Both the position numbers and the translations under genes were made by a program. Source: a virus. From it: a DNA stretch of 32,869 nt. Shown here piece after piece: positions 17,589 to 23,349 of the stretch (positions are counted from its first letter, which is position 1; each line of letters starts with the position of its first letter). The stretch is taken from the IMG/VR virus record IMGVR_UViG_3300030390_001658, positions 445 through 33,313 of that record; one strand, written 5' to 3'. The notes below the pieces were generated by a model. That model searched no databases. It saw only the letters and a program-made list of their open reading frames with translations, and was not told the DNA's origin.

Positions 17589-18120
17589 TTTCTTCAACCC
17601 AGTTAATAACAGGAATACTTTTAACTTCAACAGATTGAAGAAGCTTTTCGGGTTCGTTTAATCCAAACATTTTTGAAAGCATTTCCAAAGCCTTTAATTT
17701 ATCGTGAAGTTTAAATTGAACAATATCTTCTTTAATACCGTTGAAAGTTTTCTGCGTTACTTTAATATCTGAAATACTTGCTTTTTCTTGTTTTGTTAAT
17801 TTTTCAAAATCTTTTACTTTCATCCAATTATCAAACATATTTGAAACGCTTGAAAAGCCTATATTTTTTAATTCAATTGCAACAGCAAGCGCACTAATAC
17901 CCGCGCTTTCCATTATATTACTTTTAATTCTTTTAATTTCATTTTTTATTATAGGGCTTATTAATAAATGCGAAGCGGTTGTTTGCGCTGATTTTTCAGT
18001 ATAACCCGCAAAAATTGCTGATTCTCTTTTTTTCCCAGTCTTGCAATATTCTAAACAAAACTTTTCTTCCATTATTGTTAGTTGTGTTCTTTCCTTCTTT
18101 GTTTTTTTCTTTGTAGCCAT
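17578..18120 (-). CDS. terS: Terminase small subunit, 180 aa
   Basis: It matches the Terminase_2 family: a basic N-terminus (MATKKKTKKERTQLT) followed by a helix-turn-helix region with the typical EEKFCLEYCKTGKKRESAIFAGY signature and SAQTTASHLL (residues about 17-55), then an oligomerisation domain of long helices. It recognises the packaging start site and delivers DNA to the large subunit. It is the first gene of the late operon and follows a palindromic intergenic region (18145-18212), a natural place for a packaging site or for late transcription control. Confidence 0.92.
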   Translation of the reverse strand: MATKKKTKKERTQLTIMEEKFCLEYCKTGKKRESAIFAGYTEKSAQTTASHLLISPIIKNEIKRIKSNIMESAGISALAVAIELKNIGFSSVSNMFDNWMKVKDFEKLTKQEKASISDIKVTQKTFNGIKEDIVQFKLHDKLKALEMLSKMFGLNEPEKLLQSVEVKSIPVINWVEENEK

Positions 18121-18144
18121 AATTTAAGATAAAAAAAATAAAAC

Positions 18145-18164
18145 AAAGCCATTGAAACGGCTTT
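18145..18164 (-). terminator. Terminator hairpin between methyltransferase and terminase genes
   Basis: On the minus strand AAAGCC and GGCTTT form a 6-bp stem with an 8-base loop, followed by GTTTTATTTTTTTT. This is a good intrinsic terminator for the transcript ending with the methyltransferase gene, 25 bases before the small terminase ATG. Confidence 0.7.
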
Positions 18165-18212
18165 TAACATTCTATAATAATAACCCTAAAAAGGGAAATT
18201 ATTATTTCAATG
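18150..18212. repeat. Nested inverted repeats upstream of the terminase genes
   Basis: An outer inverted repeat (CATTGAAA at 18150-18157 with TTTCAATG at 18205-18212) encloses an inner imperfect hairpin (18174-18205: ATAATAAT, a two-base A/A mismatch, CCCT, AAAA loop, and complements). Its position between early genes and the small terminase makes it a candidate packaging (cos/pac) or regulatory site; a simple terminator remains possible. Confidence 0.65.
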
Positions 18213-18216
18213 TTAG

Positions 18217-18870
18217 CTACAAGACTACTTCAGTTCTTTTAAGTATCTCCTCGCATAATTGAGGTGGTATTTTACTTCTGTTATAGTTTCCTTTTAATCC
18301 TTGCGTCCCTGTTTGGCTTCCCCTCGGTGCTGGTTGGTGGTGGCAGTTAGTGTTTCCATTGAAGCACTCTTTTCTAGGTTTCCATCCGTTAGGGTTAAAT
18401 ATACTATAAATGTTATTACTCCATATATCTGTTGGTTTTGCTCTAAAATCTCCATAAGTACAATACCATACGGTAGTTCTTTCAAGTTCTGAAACAACAT
18501 TTAATTTTCTCAATTTACCTCTAGGATTTTCAATATAGTATTTTAAATCATGGTTTAATTTTAAAAAGTATTCGATTATATTCAAAGTTGATTGAACAAA
18601 TTTAACACCTCTCAAAGCGTTTTCACTTTTTGGCGTGTGGTCTTTATTCCAATGTTTGCCAATACTAGCCACACTAAAATAAGTACATGGAGGAGATGCC
18701 CAAATAAAATCAGGTATAAAAGGCACTTTTCCAACATCAAAATCATTTATGTCAATAACATAATCAATCTTTTCAAAATCATTTATATCAGAAGAAAAAA
18801 CTTCATGCCCTTGCTTTTCAGCTTCCTTACCTATACTTCTTGATCCAGCAAATAATTCTAATACTTTCAT
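18217..18870 (-). CDS. DNA (cytosine-5) methyltransferase, compact phage type, 217 aa
   Basis: Motif I is LELFAGSRSIG (residues 4-14), which binds S-adenosylmethionine. Motif IV is ASPPCTYFS with the catalytic Cys at C62. Motif VI appears as ENPRG (114-118), with ENP instead of the ENV of bacterial enzymes. A later WYCTYGDFRAKPTDIWSN stretch (135-152) corresponds to the conserved region typical of small phage C5-type methyltransferases. At 217 residues the target recognition domain is almost absent, and a Cys/His-rich segment (CFNGNTNCHH, 169-178) may take part in target binding. No restriction enzyme is encoded nearby, so the likely role is protecting phage DNA from host enzymes. It overlaps the upstream gene by 4 bases. 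Confidence 0.88.
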   Translation of the reverse strand: MKVLELFAGSRSIGKEAEKQGHEVFSSDINDFEKIDYVIDINDFDVGKVPFIPDFIWASPPCTYFSVASIGKHWNKDHTPKSENALRGVKFVQSTLNIIEYFLKLNHDLKYYIENPRGKLRKLNVVSELERTTVWYCTYGDFRAKPTDIWSNNIYSIFNPNGWKPRKECFNGNTNCHHQPAPRGSQTGTQGLKGNYNRSKIPPQLCEEILKRTEVVL

Positions 18871-19076
18871 CTTTTTTCTATTTTTTGTAAGTCCTCAATA
18901 AAACTTTGTATGTTTAAAAGAATGTTTACTTTTTCCTCTAATTCATCAGAACCATCTAGAGCATCAATACACCACCCTATTTTGCAATACATTACTTCTG
19001 TGATTTTCCAATCTTCAAAATTATCACTATCCCATTTATTTCTGTGTTCTTCTATTATCCTTTCTAATGCTTTCAT
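18867..19076 (-). CDS. Small acidic protein upstream of the methyltransferase, 69 aa
   Basis: The stop codon overlaps the methyltransferase ATG by 4 bases, so the two are probably co-translated. The protein is helical and acidic with two Cys and two Trp in the first half (EDWKITEVMYCKIGWCIDAL). No known family is apparent. Tight coupling to the methyltransferase suggests an accessory role, or simply membership in a block of small host-interaction genes. It is itself coupled to a 38-residue gene upstream. Confidence 0.68.
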   Translation of the reverse strand: MKALERIIEEHRNKWDSDNFEDWKITEVMYCKIGWCIDALDGSDELEEKVNILLNIQSFIEDLQKIEKR

Positions 19077-19189
19077 ATAGTTTTTTTGTAATTTTCAATA
19101 TGTTTGTTTCTGTAATATTCAATATGTGATTCACCTACAACATCATAGTTATTTTTACTTTCGTTATAGTGCTTAATTATATCATTCAT
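19073..19189 (-). CDS. Very small hydrophilic protein, 38 aa
   Basis: An ATG at 19189 opens a 38-residue frame that ends with an ATGA overlap onto the next gene, the same coupling used by its neighbours, which is the main reason to believe it. The product is rich in Asn, Tyr, Lys and His (MNDIIKHYNESKNNYDVVG at the N-terminus) and has no recognised motif. An AT-rich leader precedes it, downstream of the inverted repeat at 19241-19262. It could be a real micro-protein or a leader peptide for the next gene. Confidence 0.55.
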   Translation of the reverse strand: MNDIIKHYNESKNNYDVVGESHIEYYRNKHIENYKKTI

Positions 19190-19236
19190 ACAATTTATTT
19201 GTCAATAATACCATGCAGTAGCTAACAAGGTGTAAA

Positions 19237-19262
19237 ACGCAATAAAAAAAGCGTTTACACAA
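19237..19262 (-). terminator. Imperfect hairpin with T-rich loop after the 115-aa gene
   Basis: On the minus strand TGTAAACGC and GCGTTTTACA can pair with one bulged base around a T-rich loop. It lies just past the stop of the 115-residue gene, so it may be a weak terminator, an RNA processing site or an operator. There is no good T-run after the second arm, which lowers the confidence. Confidence 0.4.
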
Positions 19263-19265
19263 ACG

Positions 19266-19613
19266 TTAAAAAGATTCTTCAGCCCATTCAACTAAATCTT
19301 CTAAATCTTGAAGGGCTGTTTCATTTCCCTTCAATAAATTTCTTAATTCCTTCCTGTGTGTGTAAGCATCCCAACGGCTTACTTTTTCACCGTTTAAAAT
19401 CTTGGTTGCTGTTGTTGATACCTTAAAAACAAAAGGAAATTCTTTTTTCAATTCTTCAGTTGAAGGGTTTTTTTCATTTACTTCAAACCAAAATAAAACC
19501 CCTTGATTTGTGTGTTCCCAGTCAAAAGCATTTATTAAATCTTCGCTTTCTGTTTTTTTGTTTTGTATTGCTAAAGCTTTTGCTTCAGGGCTTTTTATTT
19601 CTTCAATTCTCAT
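19266..19613 (-). CDS. Uncharacterised acidic protein, 115 aa
   Basis: A soluble, acidic protein with aromatic clusters (FDWEHTNQGVLFWFEVN, residues about 29-45) and a helical C-terminus ending EDLVEWAEESF. The middle holds VSRWDAYTHRKELRNLLKG. I recognise no family. Its ATG overlaps the stop of the upstream zinc-ribbon gene by 4 bases (ATGA). It lies in the block of small accessory genes between the replication genes and the methyltransferase, where phages often keep host-takeover or anti-defence functions; that role is only inferred from context. Confidence 0.72.
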   Translation of the reverse strand: MRIEEIKSPEAKALAIQNKKTESEDLINAFDWEHTNQGVLFWFEVNEKNPSTEELKKEFPFVFKVSTTATKILNGEKVSRWDAYTHRKELRNLLKGNETALQDLEDLVEWAEESF

Positions 19614-19774
19614 TTCTTTTTGTTTAAAGGTTTAACCCATTCTTCAAGCCTATTTTCGCATTCTTTTTTGTCGCAAATTCCTTTGTTGGGTAAAGGAACA
19701 TAATCTTCACAAATTGCGCACCTAATCCCGTCAATTGAATATTGCGGGGCTTTATATTTCAATTTGTATTCCAT
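19610..19774 (-). CDS. Small zinc-ribbon-like protein, 54 aa
   Basis: An ATG at 19774 opens 54 codons ending in a 4-base ATGA overlap with the next gene. Four Cys are arranged C19-x2-C22-x11-C34-x4-C39, which can hold one zinc ion as a small ribbon or knuckle (DGIRCAICEDYVPLPNKGIC and DKKEC). The C-terminus is basic (NKKK). Such tiny zinc proteins often bind nucleic acid or a protein partner. Coupling to the neighbour and the ordered Cys pattern make it a credible gene. Confidence 0.7.
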   Translation of the reverse strand: MEYKLKYKAPQYSIDGIRCAICEDYVPLPNKGICDKKECENRLEEWVKPLNKKK

Positions 19775-19783
19775 TGATTAAAA

Positions 19784-20056
19784 TTATCTTCTTTCTTTTT
19801 GTAAGTTTCTTAATTTAAAGAAGCCGTTAAAATCAGGAAATTCAAACATCATTTTCCTTGCGTAATCAGGTGCAAAATTATTGTTAACCTTAAAGCCGTC
19901 GTTTCCAATTGCCCCAGTGTGCCACCTGATTAACTCAAGAATACCTTTTGCCCCGTAAGTTTCAAAGCCTTTCAATCTTGTTTGCTTTGATAGTTCAATA
20001 AAAGCTTTCCAGATTGCGGGGTTTTCATGATCATATTTTTTAAAATCTGTTTTCAT
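19784..20056 (-). CDS. Conserved phage protein of unknown function, 90 aa
   Basis: The pattern IWKAFIELSKQTRLKGFETYG, then AKGILELIRWHT, a short variable loop, and DYARKMMFEFPDFNGFFKLR is one that I recall from small phage and prophage proteins often found in the replication or regulatory region. It is soluble and mostly helical. Its start follows the leader AAAACTAAACAAAATG, a form seen before several genes here. I know of no established biochemical activity for this family, so I give none. Confidence 0.72.
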   Translation of the reverse strand: MKTDFKKYDHENPAIWKAFIELSKQTRLKGFETYGAKGILELIRWHTGAIGNDGFKVNNNFAPDYARKMMFEFPDFNGFFKLRNLQKERR

Positions 20057-20072
20057 TTTGTTTAGTTTTTAA

Positions 20073-20303
20073 TTAAATTTCAATAATTTTCTCACCCTTT
20101 AAAACTACGCCTGTAAACATCACTTCAATTAAAATTAATATAACAGCTACTAATTGAATTTGACCGCTTTGCAAGTCTTTAAACTCATTCATAAACCAAT
20201 ATAAATCAACTTGATTCATTAACAACCCAACAGCATAAACGGGAATAAAAACCGCTAAATTTAAAACTGTAATAACCTTTAAAAATCTTAATACTTTTTT
20301 CAT
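20073..20303 (-). CDS. Small membrane protein with two predicted helices, 76 aa
   Basis: Two clear hydrophobic segments are visible: about residues 9-29 (KVITVLNLAVFIPVYAVGLL) and 49-68 (IQLVAVILILIEVMFTGVV), joined by a short polar loop. Basic residues (KKVLRFLK) precede the first segment, consistent with a cytoplasmic N-terminus and an N-in/C-in hairpin. It is encoded far from the lysis genes, among early or middle accessory genes, so superinfection exclusion or another membrane-level interaction is more likely than a holin role. This is inference from context. Confidence 0.7.
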   Translation of the reverse strand: MKKVLRFLKVITVLNLAVFIPVYAVGLLMNQVDLYWFMNEFKDLQSGQIQLVAVILILIEVMFTGVVLKGEKIIEI

Positions 20304-20314
20304 GTTCTTTTTAT

Positions 20315-20497
20315 TTAAAATTTAAAACCTCTTTGAACTGCTTCTTTGTATGTAATTATATTTGAATTTCCAATTATTTCAATGTTCGGTTCTGAATAAA
20401 AAACTTCAACTTTTATAATTCCTGAACTTTTATTTGTGTTAATTGCAACCCATTTTTTAACGCTTGTTAAATTATTTTGAATTGGTTGTTTTATCAT
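20315..20497 (-). CDS. Small uncharacterised protein, 60 aa
   Basis: A short beta-rich protein (VKKWVAINTNKSSGIIKVEVFY) ending in a helix (ITYKEAVQRGFKF). It begins 24 bases after the preceding 47-residue gene and ends 11 bases before the membrane protein gene. No motif or Cys pattern is recognised. The size and position fit the surrounding block of small genes transcribed from the promoter near 20.9 kb. Confidence 0.6.
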   Translation of the reverse strand: MIKQPIQNNLTSVKKWVAINTNKSSGIIKVEVFYSEPNIEIIGNSNIITYKEAVQRGFKF

Positions 20498-20521
20498 TTC
20501 AATTTATTAATTAAAAGGTAT

Positions 20522-20665
20522 TTATAAACAGCCGTTAAGAATTCGAAAAGTAAGTTCAGCGCGAAGTTCAACCAGTTCTTTTGATTCTTTCTTTGTAATA
20601 GAACCTTTTTTATTTGTTATTTGCTCCATTCTTTTTTCAATTTGTTTTTTTGTAATTAGTTCCAT
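20522..20665 (-). CDS. Small charged helical protein, 47 aa
   Basis: An ATG at 20665 opens 47 codons that fill the gap between two neighbouring genes. The product is a basic/acidic helix-rich peptide (MELITKKQIEKRMEQITNKK at the start) ending with one Cys (NGCL). Heptad-like Ile/Met/Leu spacing suggests a coiled coil. It follows the first gene after promoter P2. No family is recognised, but the fit between neighbours in the same direction supports it as a gene. Confidence 0.55.
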   Translation of the reverse strand: MELITKKQIEKRMEQITNKKGSITKKESKELVELRAELTFRILNGCL

Positions 20666-20708
20666 AGCGTTTTAATTTATTAAGAGTTAAAGCCCCGAAG
20701 GGCGTTTA

Positions 20709-20873
20709 TTAGTTTAATATTAAATTAATTCTTTTAGATATTTCTTTTTGTGCTTTTTCTGTTAACATTTCAGCTTTTGCTTCTTCAATTGTAGCTCCAT
20801 TTTTAATGGAGTTTGAAAAATAATCAAATCCAATTGTTTCAATTGCTAATGTAATTTTGTGTGAATTTTTCAT
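20709..20873 (-). CDS. Small protein led by promoter P2, 54 aa
   Basis: I choose the ATG at 20873 (MKNSHKITLA), because the earlier ATG at 20903 lies inside the promoter and would start upstream of the predicted -7 element's end. The product is a short helical protein (ATIEEAKAEMLTEKAQKEIS) without Cys or membrane segments. It is the first gene after the second copy of the early promoter, so it should be among the most strongly expressed of the accessory block. I recognise no family. Confidence 0.62.
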   Translation of the reverse strand: MKNSHKITLAIETIGFDYFSNSIKNGATIEEAKAEMLTEKAQKEISKRINLILN

Positions 20874-20889
20874 AATGTTTCTTTTTTTA

Positions 20890-20949
20890 TAAAGATAAGT
20901 CAAAAGAAAGGATTGACAGTAAAAAAAATGATTTATTTGTTCAGTCGGT
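20890..20949 (-). promoter_or_regulatory. Promoter P2 with upstream operator-like box
   Basis: On the minus strand there is a 27-base box (20949-20923, beginning ACCGACTGAACAAATAAATC), then a -33-like CTG (20919-20917), a 19-base spacer, and a -7-like TATCTTTA (20897-20890). The ATG of the 54-residue gene follows 16 bases later. The box differs from the one at P1 (26815-26841) at a single base, and the similarity continues through the spacer to the start codon. The layout fits Bacteroidota promoters (TTTG, N19, TAnnTTTG). Confidence 0.7.
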
Positions 20950-20951
20950 GT

Positions 20952-21185
20952 TTATTTATTGTTTTTAATAAAAGAATCAAAAGCTTTTTTAACTTTTGTA
21001 ACTGTTTGCAGGCTGTTTTTATAAGTAGTAATTGAAACCGCTGATTCTATTCTTTTAATATGCGTTTCAGCAAATTTTTCAGGATCAACAACAACTTCTG
21101 CTTTATTAAGCTTCAACGGTCCACTTCTTTTTTTAAACTCATTAAGCCATTGAATAATGTTTTTTTCTTGTTTGTTCCTGATCAT
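20952..21185 (-). CDS. Small basic protein before promoter P2, 77 aa
   Basis: A basic, helical protein (IIQWLNEFKKRSGPLKLNKA) with a C-terminal Lys-rich segment (TVTKVKKAFDSFIKNNK). Its first 44 bases overlap the end of the upstream gene in another frame; there is no later ATG, so either the overlap is real or a non-ATG start is used. It ends 3 bases before the operator box of P2, placing it at the end of the first early transcript. No family is recognised. Confidence 0.6.
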   Translation of the reverse strand: MIRNKQEKNIIQWLNEFKKRSGPLKLNKAEVVVDPEKFAETHIKRIESAVSITTYKNSLQTVTKVKKAFDSFIKNNK

Positions 21186-21375
21186 AAAATAAAATTATTC
21201 TTATAGTACATTTTTCATTTACAAAATCATCAAAATTATAACCAGTTTCAAAAAGTACTTTCTTCGGCTTCTTATCTTTGGTAACTCTTTCAACTGCTTT
21301 ATTAAGTTGTCTTTCAATCTTTTCAAGATCATCAAGTTTTGATTCTTTTATTCTAAAATTAAATACTTCTTTCAT
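21142..21375 (-). CDS. Small uncharacterised protein, 77 aa
   Basis: The N-terminal half is a charged helix (KLDDLEKIERQLNKAVERV) and the C-terminal half is beta-rich with aromatic residues (VLFETGYNFDDFVNEKC and IRIILFYDQEQ). The start follows AAAACTAAACAAATG, a leader shared with other early genes here. The protein ends in an unusual basic/aromatic tail (KKHYSMA) that overlaps the next gene. No known motif is visible. Confidence 0.62.
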   Translation of the reverse strand: MKEVFNFRIKESKLDDLEKIERQLNKAVERVTKDKKPKKVLFETGYNFDDFVNEKCTIRIILFYDQEQTRKKHYSMA

Positions 21376-21386
21376 TTGTTTAGTTT

Positions 21387-22148
21387 TTAAAATTTTATAC
21401 TTTTTAAAGTTTGTTTTGCTCTTAATTTTCCGTTAATAAATTGCTCTAAATATAATTTTGAAGCGCGTTCTTTTATCTTTCTTTCTGCTGAAGGTCCAAC
21501 TTCTTCAAGTTTTAATTCTTCAATTAAATTATTTATTGAAGTTTTGTTATTCATTGTTAAATCGTTTTTAAGCGATTGTTTTAAACTCTTTCTACTCCTT
21601 ATATTAAATTCATTTACTTCTTCCTTAGAAACGATTAAAACCCCCTTATTAATCATTTTTAAGAGTATTGAAGAAGCAATTGCATCTTCAAAAACAAGTT
21701 CTGAATTATTTTTTAACGCTTTTTCATAAGGTTTATAAAGGCAATTATTAATAAATTCTTCTTCAATGGCCTGAACTTCTTCAGGATTCAAAGGTTTTTC
21801 AGCTTCAACCCTTTCAAGTTCTTTGTAATATTTCAAAAGTGCTTTGTTTCTAAATGATTTGTAAGCGTTTAAAACATCAGATACAAATTTTTGGCTAAAA
21901 TTTTGATAAGCTCCAGTTGAAAAACTTAATTTTCCCGCGTTGTATTTCGCAAAAGCTTCACGAATTTCTGTAAAACTAAAATCTTTAAATTCTGTTTTTA
22001 TGAATTTTAGCAACTCTAAAGAAGCCCAATCTTCAAGCGGTTCATTTACGCCTGAATTAACAGATATTAATTTTAAAGCGGTTGCAACTTCTTTAAATTG
22101 GTTTTCGTTGTAATCCCTGATTTTTAATTTACAAAAGTGACCAGTCAA
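21387..22148 (-). CDS. Uncharacterised protein downstream of the replication initiator, about 253 aa
   Basis: The open frame extends up to an ATG at 22259, but that would overlap the initiator gene by 131 bases and the first 40 residues look like shadow translation. A TTG at 22148 (overlap 20 bases) is a better start, though not certain. The protein is helical, rich in Lys, Glu and Leu, with YNENQFKEVATALKLISVNS near the start, a central KALLKYYKELERVEAEKPLN, and a basic C-terminus. I see no Walker motif, so it is not an evident ATPase-type helicase loader. Position behind the initiator suggests a role in replication, for example replisome assembly; this is an inference. Confidence 0.65.
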   Translation of the reverse strand: MTGHFCKLKIRDYNENQFKEVATALKLISVNSGVNEPLEDWASLELLKFIKTEFKDFSFTEIREAFAKYNAGKLSFSTGAYQNFSQKFVSDVLNAYKSFRNKALLKYYKELERVEAEKPLNPEEVQAIEEEFINNCLYKPYEKALKNNSELVFEDAIASSILLKMINKGVLIVSKEEVNEFNIRSRKSLKQSLKNDLTMNNKTSINNLIEELKLEEVGPSAERKIKERASKLYLEQFINGKLRAKQTLKSIKF

Positions 22149-22923
22149 CAGGTTCTGTTCCTCTAAGCTTAGAATTTTCGATATTTTCCCGAAGCCTTGC
22201 TTGAACGCCTTTACTTTTATTTCCTGTTTCGCTTGAATTTTCAATAATTTCATCTTCAAAAGTTTTTTGATTTAGGTAGGTTAAAGGGTCTTTACGAAAT
22301 TTTTTTTCAGGTGTTGATTTTACGTAAGCGGGCAAAGTTTCAAAAATCTTTTCAATTTCTTGGTTTTTAAGTTTGAAGAATTTGATTTTAACTTTTTCTT
22401 TGTTTCTGCTCTTATCGTAAGTTTCCCAAAAATTAAAAAATAACGCTTCTTTTTCAGCGCAAGCGGTTTTTTCTTTATTTACTCTTTTCTCTTCTTCTCT
22501 CTTCTCTTCTCCTCTCTTCTCTTCTAATTGGCTTTGATTCGCTTTTGATTCGCTTAACGAAATTAAAGCGGTCGGTTTATTTGGCTTTTTATTCGCTTTT
22601 CTTGGTCGTCCGCCTAACTTTCCGTTTTGGCTGTTTGTCAATGATTTAGAAACCCTTTCTTCAAGTTGTTCATTAAGAAACGAAATTGAAATAAAATCTT
22701 CTTCAACATTAATAAAACCTTCTTCAATTAAAGAATTAAAACTTTCTTCAGTTGCAAACCTGAATCTTTTTTTAATCTTAGAAAATGAAAGCCTTCCTTC
22801 TTTGGACCAATAAAGCGCGCAAATATTAATAAACAAACCTTGAGTTTCTAAATCTTCAATTGTAATTTCCCCGTCCAACCATTCAGAAGTAATAAATTTA
22901 AAATAAGGTAATTCTTTTGCCAT
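22129..22923 (-). CDS. Phage replication initiator / replisome organiser, 264 aa
   Basis: Residues 1-100 match the winged-helix N-terminal domain seen in phage replisome organisers (DUF4373/Lin1244-like): WLDGEITIEDLETQGLFINI, CALYWSKEGRLSF, and FNSLIEEGFINVEEDFISI. A glycine/basic NSQNGKLGGRPRKA hinge and a very polar Glu/Lys/Arg linker follow (about 110-160). The C-terminal domain carries FWETYDKSRNKEKVKIKFFK and RKDPLTYLNQKTFEDE, typical of phage replication protein C-termini. It should bind the phage origin and recruit host helicase and polymerase, none of which the phage encodes. Iteron-like repeats lie inside this gene (22531-22594). Confidence 0.82.
   Translation of the reverse strand: MAKELPYFKFITSEWLDGEITIEDLETQGLFINICALYWSKEGRLSFSKIKKRFRFATEESFNSLIEEGFINVEEDFISISFLNEQLEERVSKSLTNSQNGKLGGRPRKANKKPNKPTALISLSESKANQSQLEEKRGEEKREEEKRVNKEKTACAEKEALFFNFWETYDKSRNKEKVKIKFFKLKNQEIEKIFETLPAYVKSTPEKKFRKDPLTYLNQKTFEDEIIENSSETGNKSKGVQARLRENIENSKLRGTEPVDWSLL
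22487..22601. repeat. Polypyrimidine tract and iteron-like repeats inside the initiator gene
   Basis: On the plus strand about 22481-22525 is almost pure C/T with repeated CTCTTCT units. Just beside it are GCTTTGATTC (22531-22540), GCTTTTGATTC (22541-22551) and GCTTTTTATTC (22584-22594). Lambda-type phages hold their origin as iterons inside the initiator gene, so this is a candidate origin; the repeats could also simply reflect the low-complexity Glu/Lys linker they encode. Confidence 0.4.
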
Positions 22924-22965
22924 TGGTTTAAGGTTTTAAACTTGTTTAATTTTAGTTAAATTTTT

Positions 22966-23118
22966 TTAAGGCTTAATTGAAAAAACATCAACGAATTTTA
23001 CCCCGTCAATTTTAACAATAATTAATTCCTTTTTTTCGTGCAACTTGTTAACCCAAGTTATTGATTTACCGATAGTTTGAGCGTAATTGCTTATTTTCTT
23101 ATATCTTTTCAAATCCAT
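22966..23118 (-). CDS. Small helix-turn-helix DNA-binding protein, 50 aa
   Basis: An ATG at 23118 opens 50 codons. The sequence ISNYAQTIGKSITWVNKLHEKKELIIVKIDGVKFVD has the layout of a short excisionase/MerR-like winged HTH: a helix, a turn, a recognition helix and a beta hairpin ending in IDGVKFVD. I recall similar small proteins (SNYAxxxGxSxxxVxxW...IdGvkFI) in Bacteroidota phages. It sits immediately upstream of the replication initiator, so it may regulate early genes or assist initiation. No integrase is encoded, which makes an excisionase role unlikely. Confidence 0.72.
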   Translation of the reverse strand: MDLKRYKKISNYAQTIGKSITWVNKLHEKKELIIVKIDGVKFVDVFSIKP

Positions 23119-23163
23119 ATGTTTAAATTTAAGTATTCAGTTGTAAACCTGCAACTATTTTAA

Positions 23164-23349
23164 TCAATTGTTTTTAATTATTTCGTTAAGCATTGAATCG
23201 TAATTATATGCGATTTGTACAACTTTACCTTCTTCAAGGTGCAATTCTTTCATTGCGTAATTTATAGACTCTAAAACCTTTCCTGATTCAGTCGTTTTTT
23301 CTTCTAAACAACAAATTAAAAACTTTCTTTCTTTCAATCCTTCAATCAT
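23164..23349 (-). CDS. Small uncharacterised protein, 61 aa
   Basis: The ATG overlaps the stop of the resolvase gene by 4 bases, so it is translationally coupled to it. It is a short acidic alpha/beta protein with a CC pair (FLICCLEEKTTES) and a C-terminal segment QIAYNYDSMLNEIIKN. No family is recognised. A 45-base spacer containing a small inverted repeat (AGTTG/CAACT around 23141-23158) separates it from the HTH gene. Confidence 0.62.
   Translation of the reverse strand: MIEGLKERKFLICCLEEKTTESGKVLESINYAMKELHLEEGKVVQIAYNYDSMLNEIIKNN

Noticed and set aside
18294-18500. 68-codon minus-strand frame inside the methyltransferase gene
   Set aside because: It is nested in a gene with clear methyltransferase motifs and has no coupling to neighbours.
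19190-19236. Promoter before the 38-residue gene (TTG and TATTATTG)
   Set aside because: The spacing between the two boxes is only 15 bases, shorter than usual for Bacteroidota promoters, and there is no copy of the P1/P2 box.
20873-20903. N-terminal extension MTYLYKKRNI of the 54-residue protein, and the similar extension at 26767-26800
   Set aside because: Both extensions lie within the promoter -7/leader region shared by P1 and P2, so the inner ATG is preferred in both cases.
22966-23118. Small HTH protein as an excisionase of a temperate phage
   Set aside because: No integrase, attachment site or repressor/antirepressor pair is seen, so lysogeny is not supported by the sequence.
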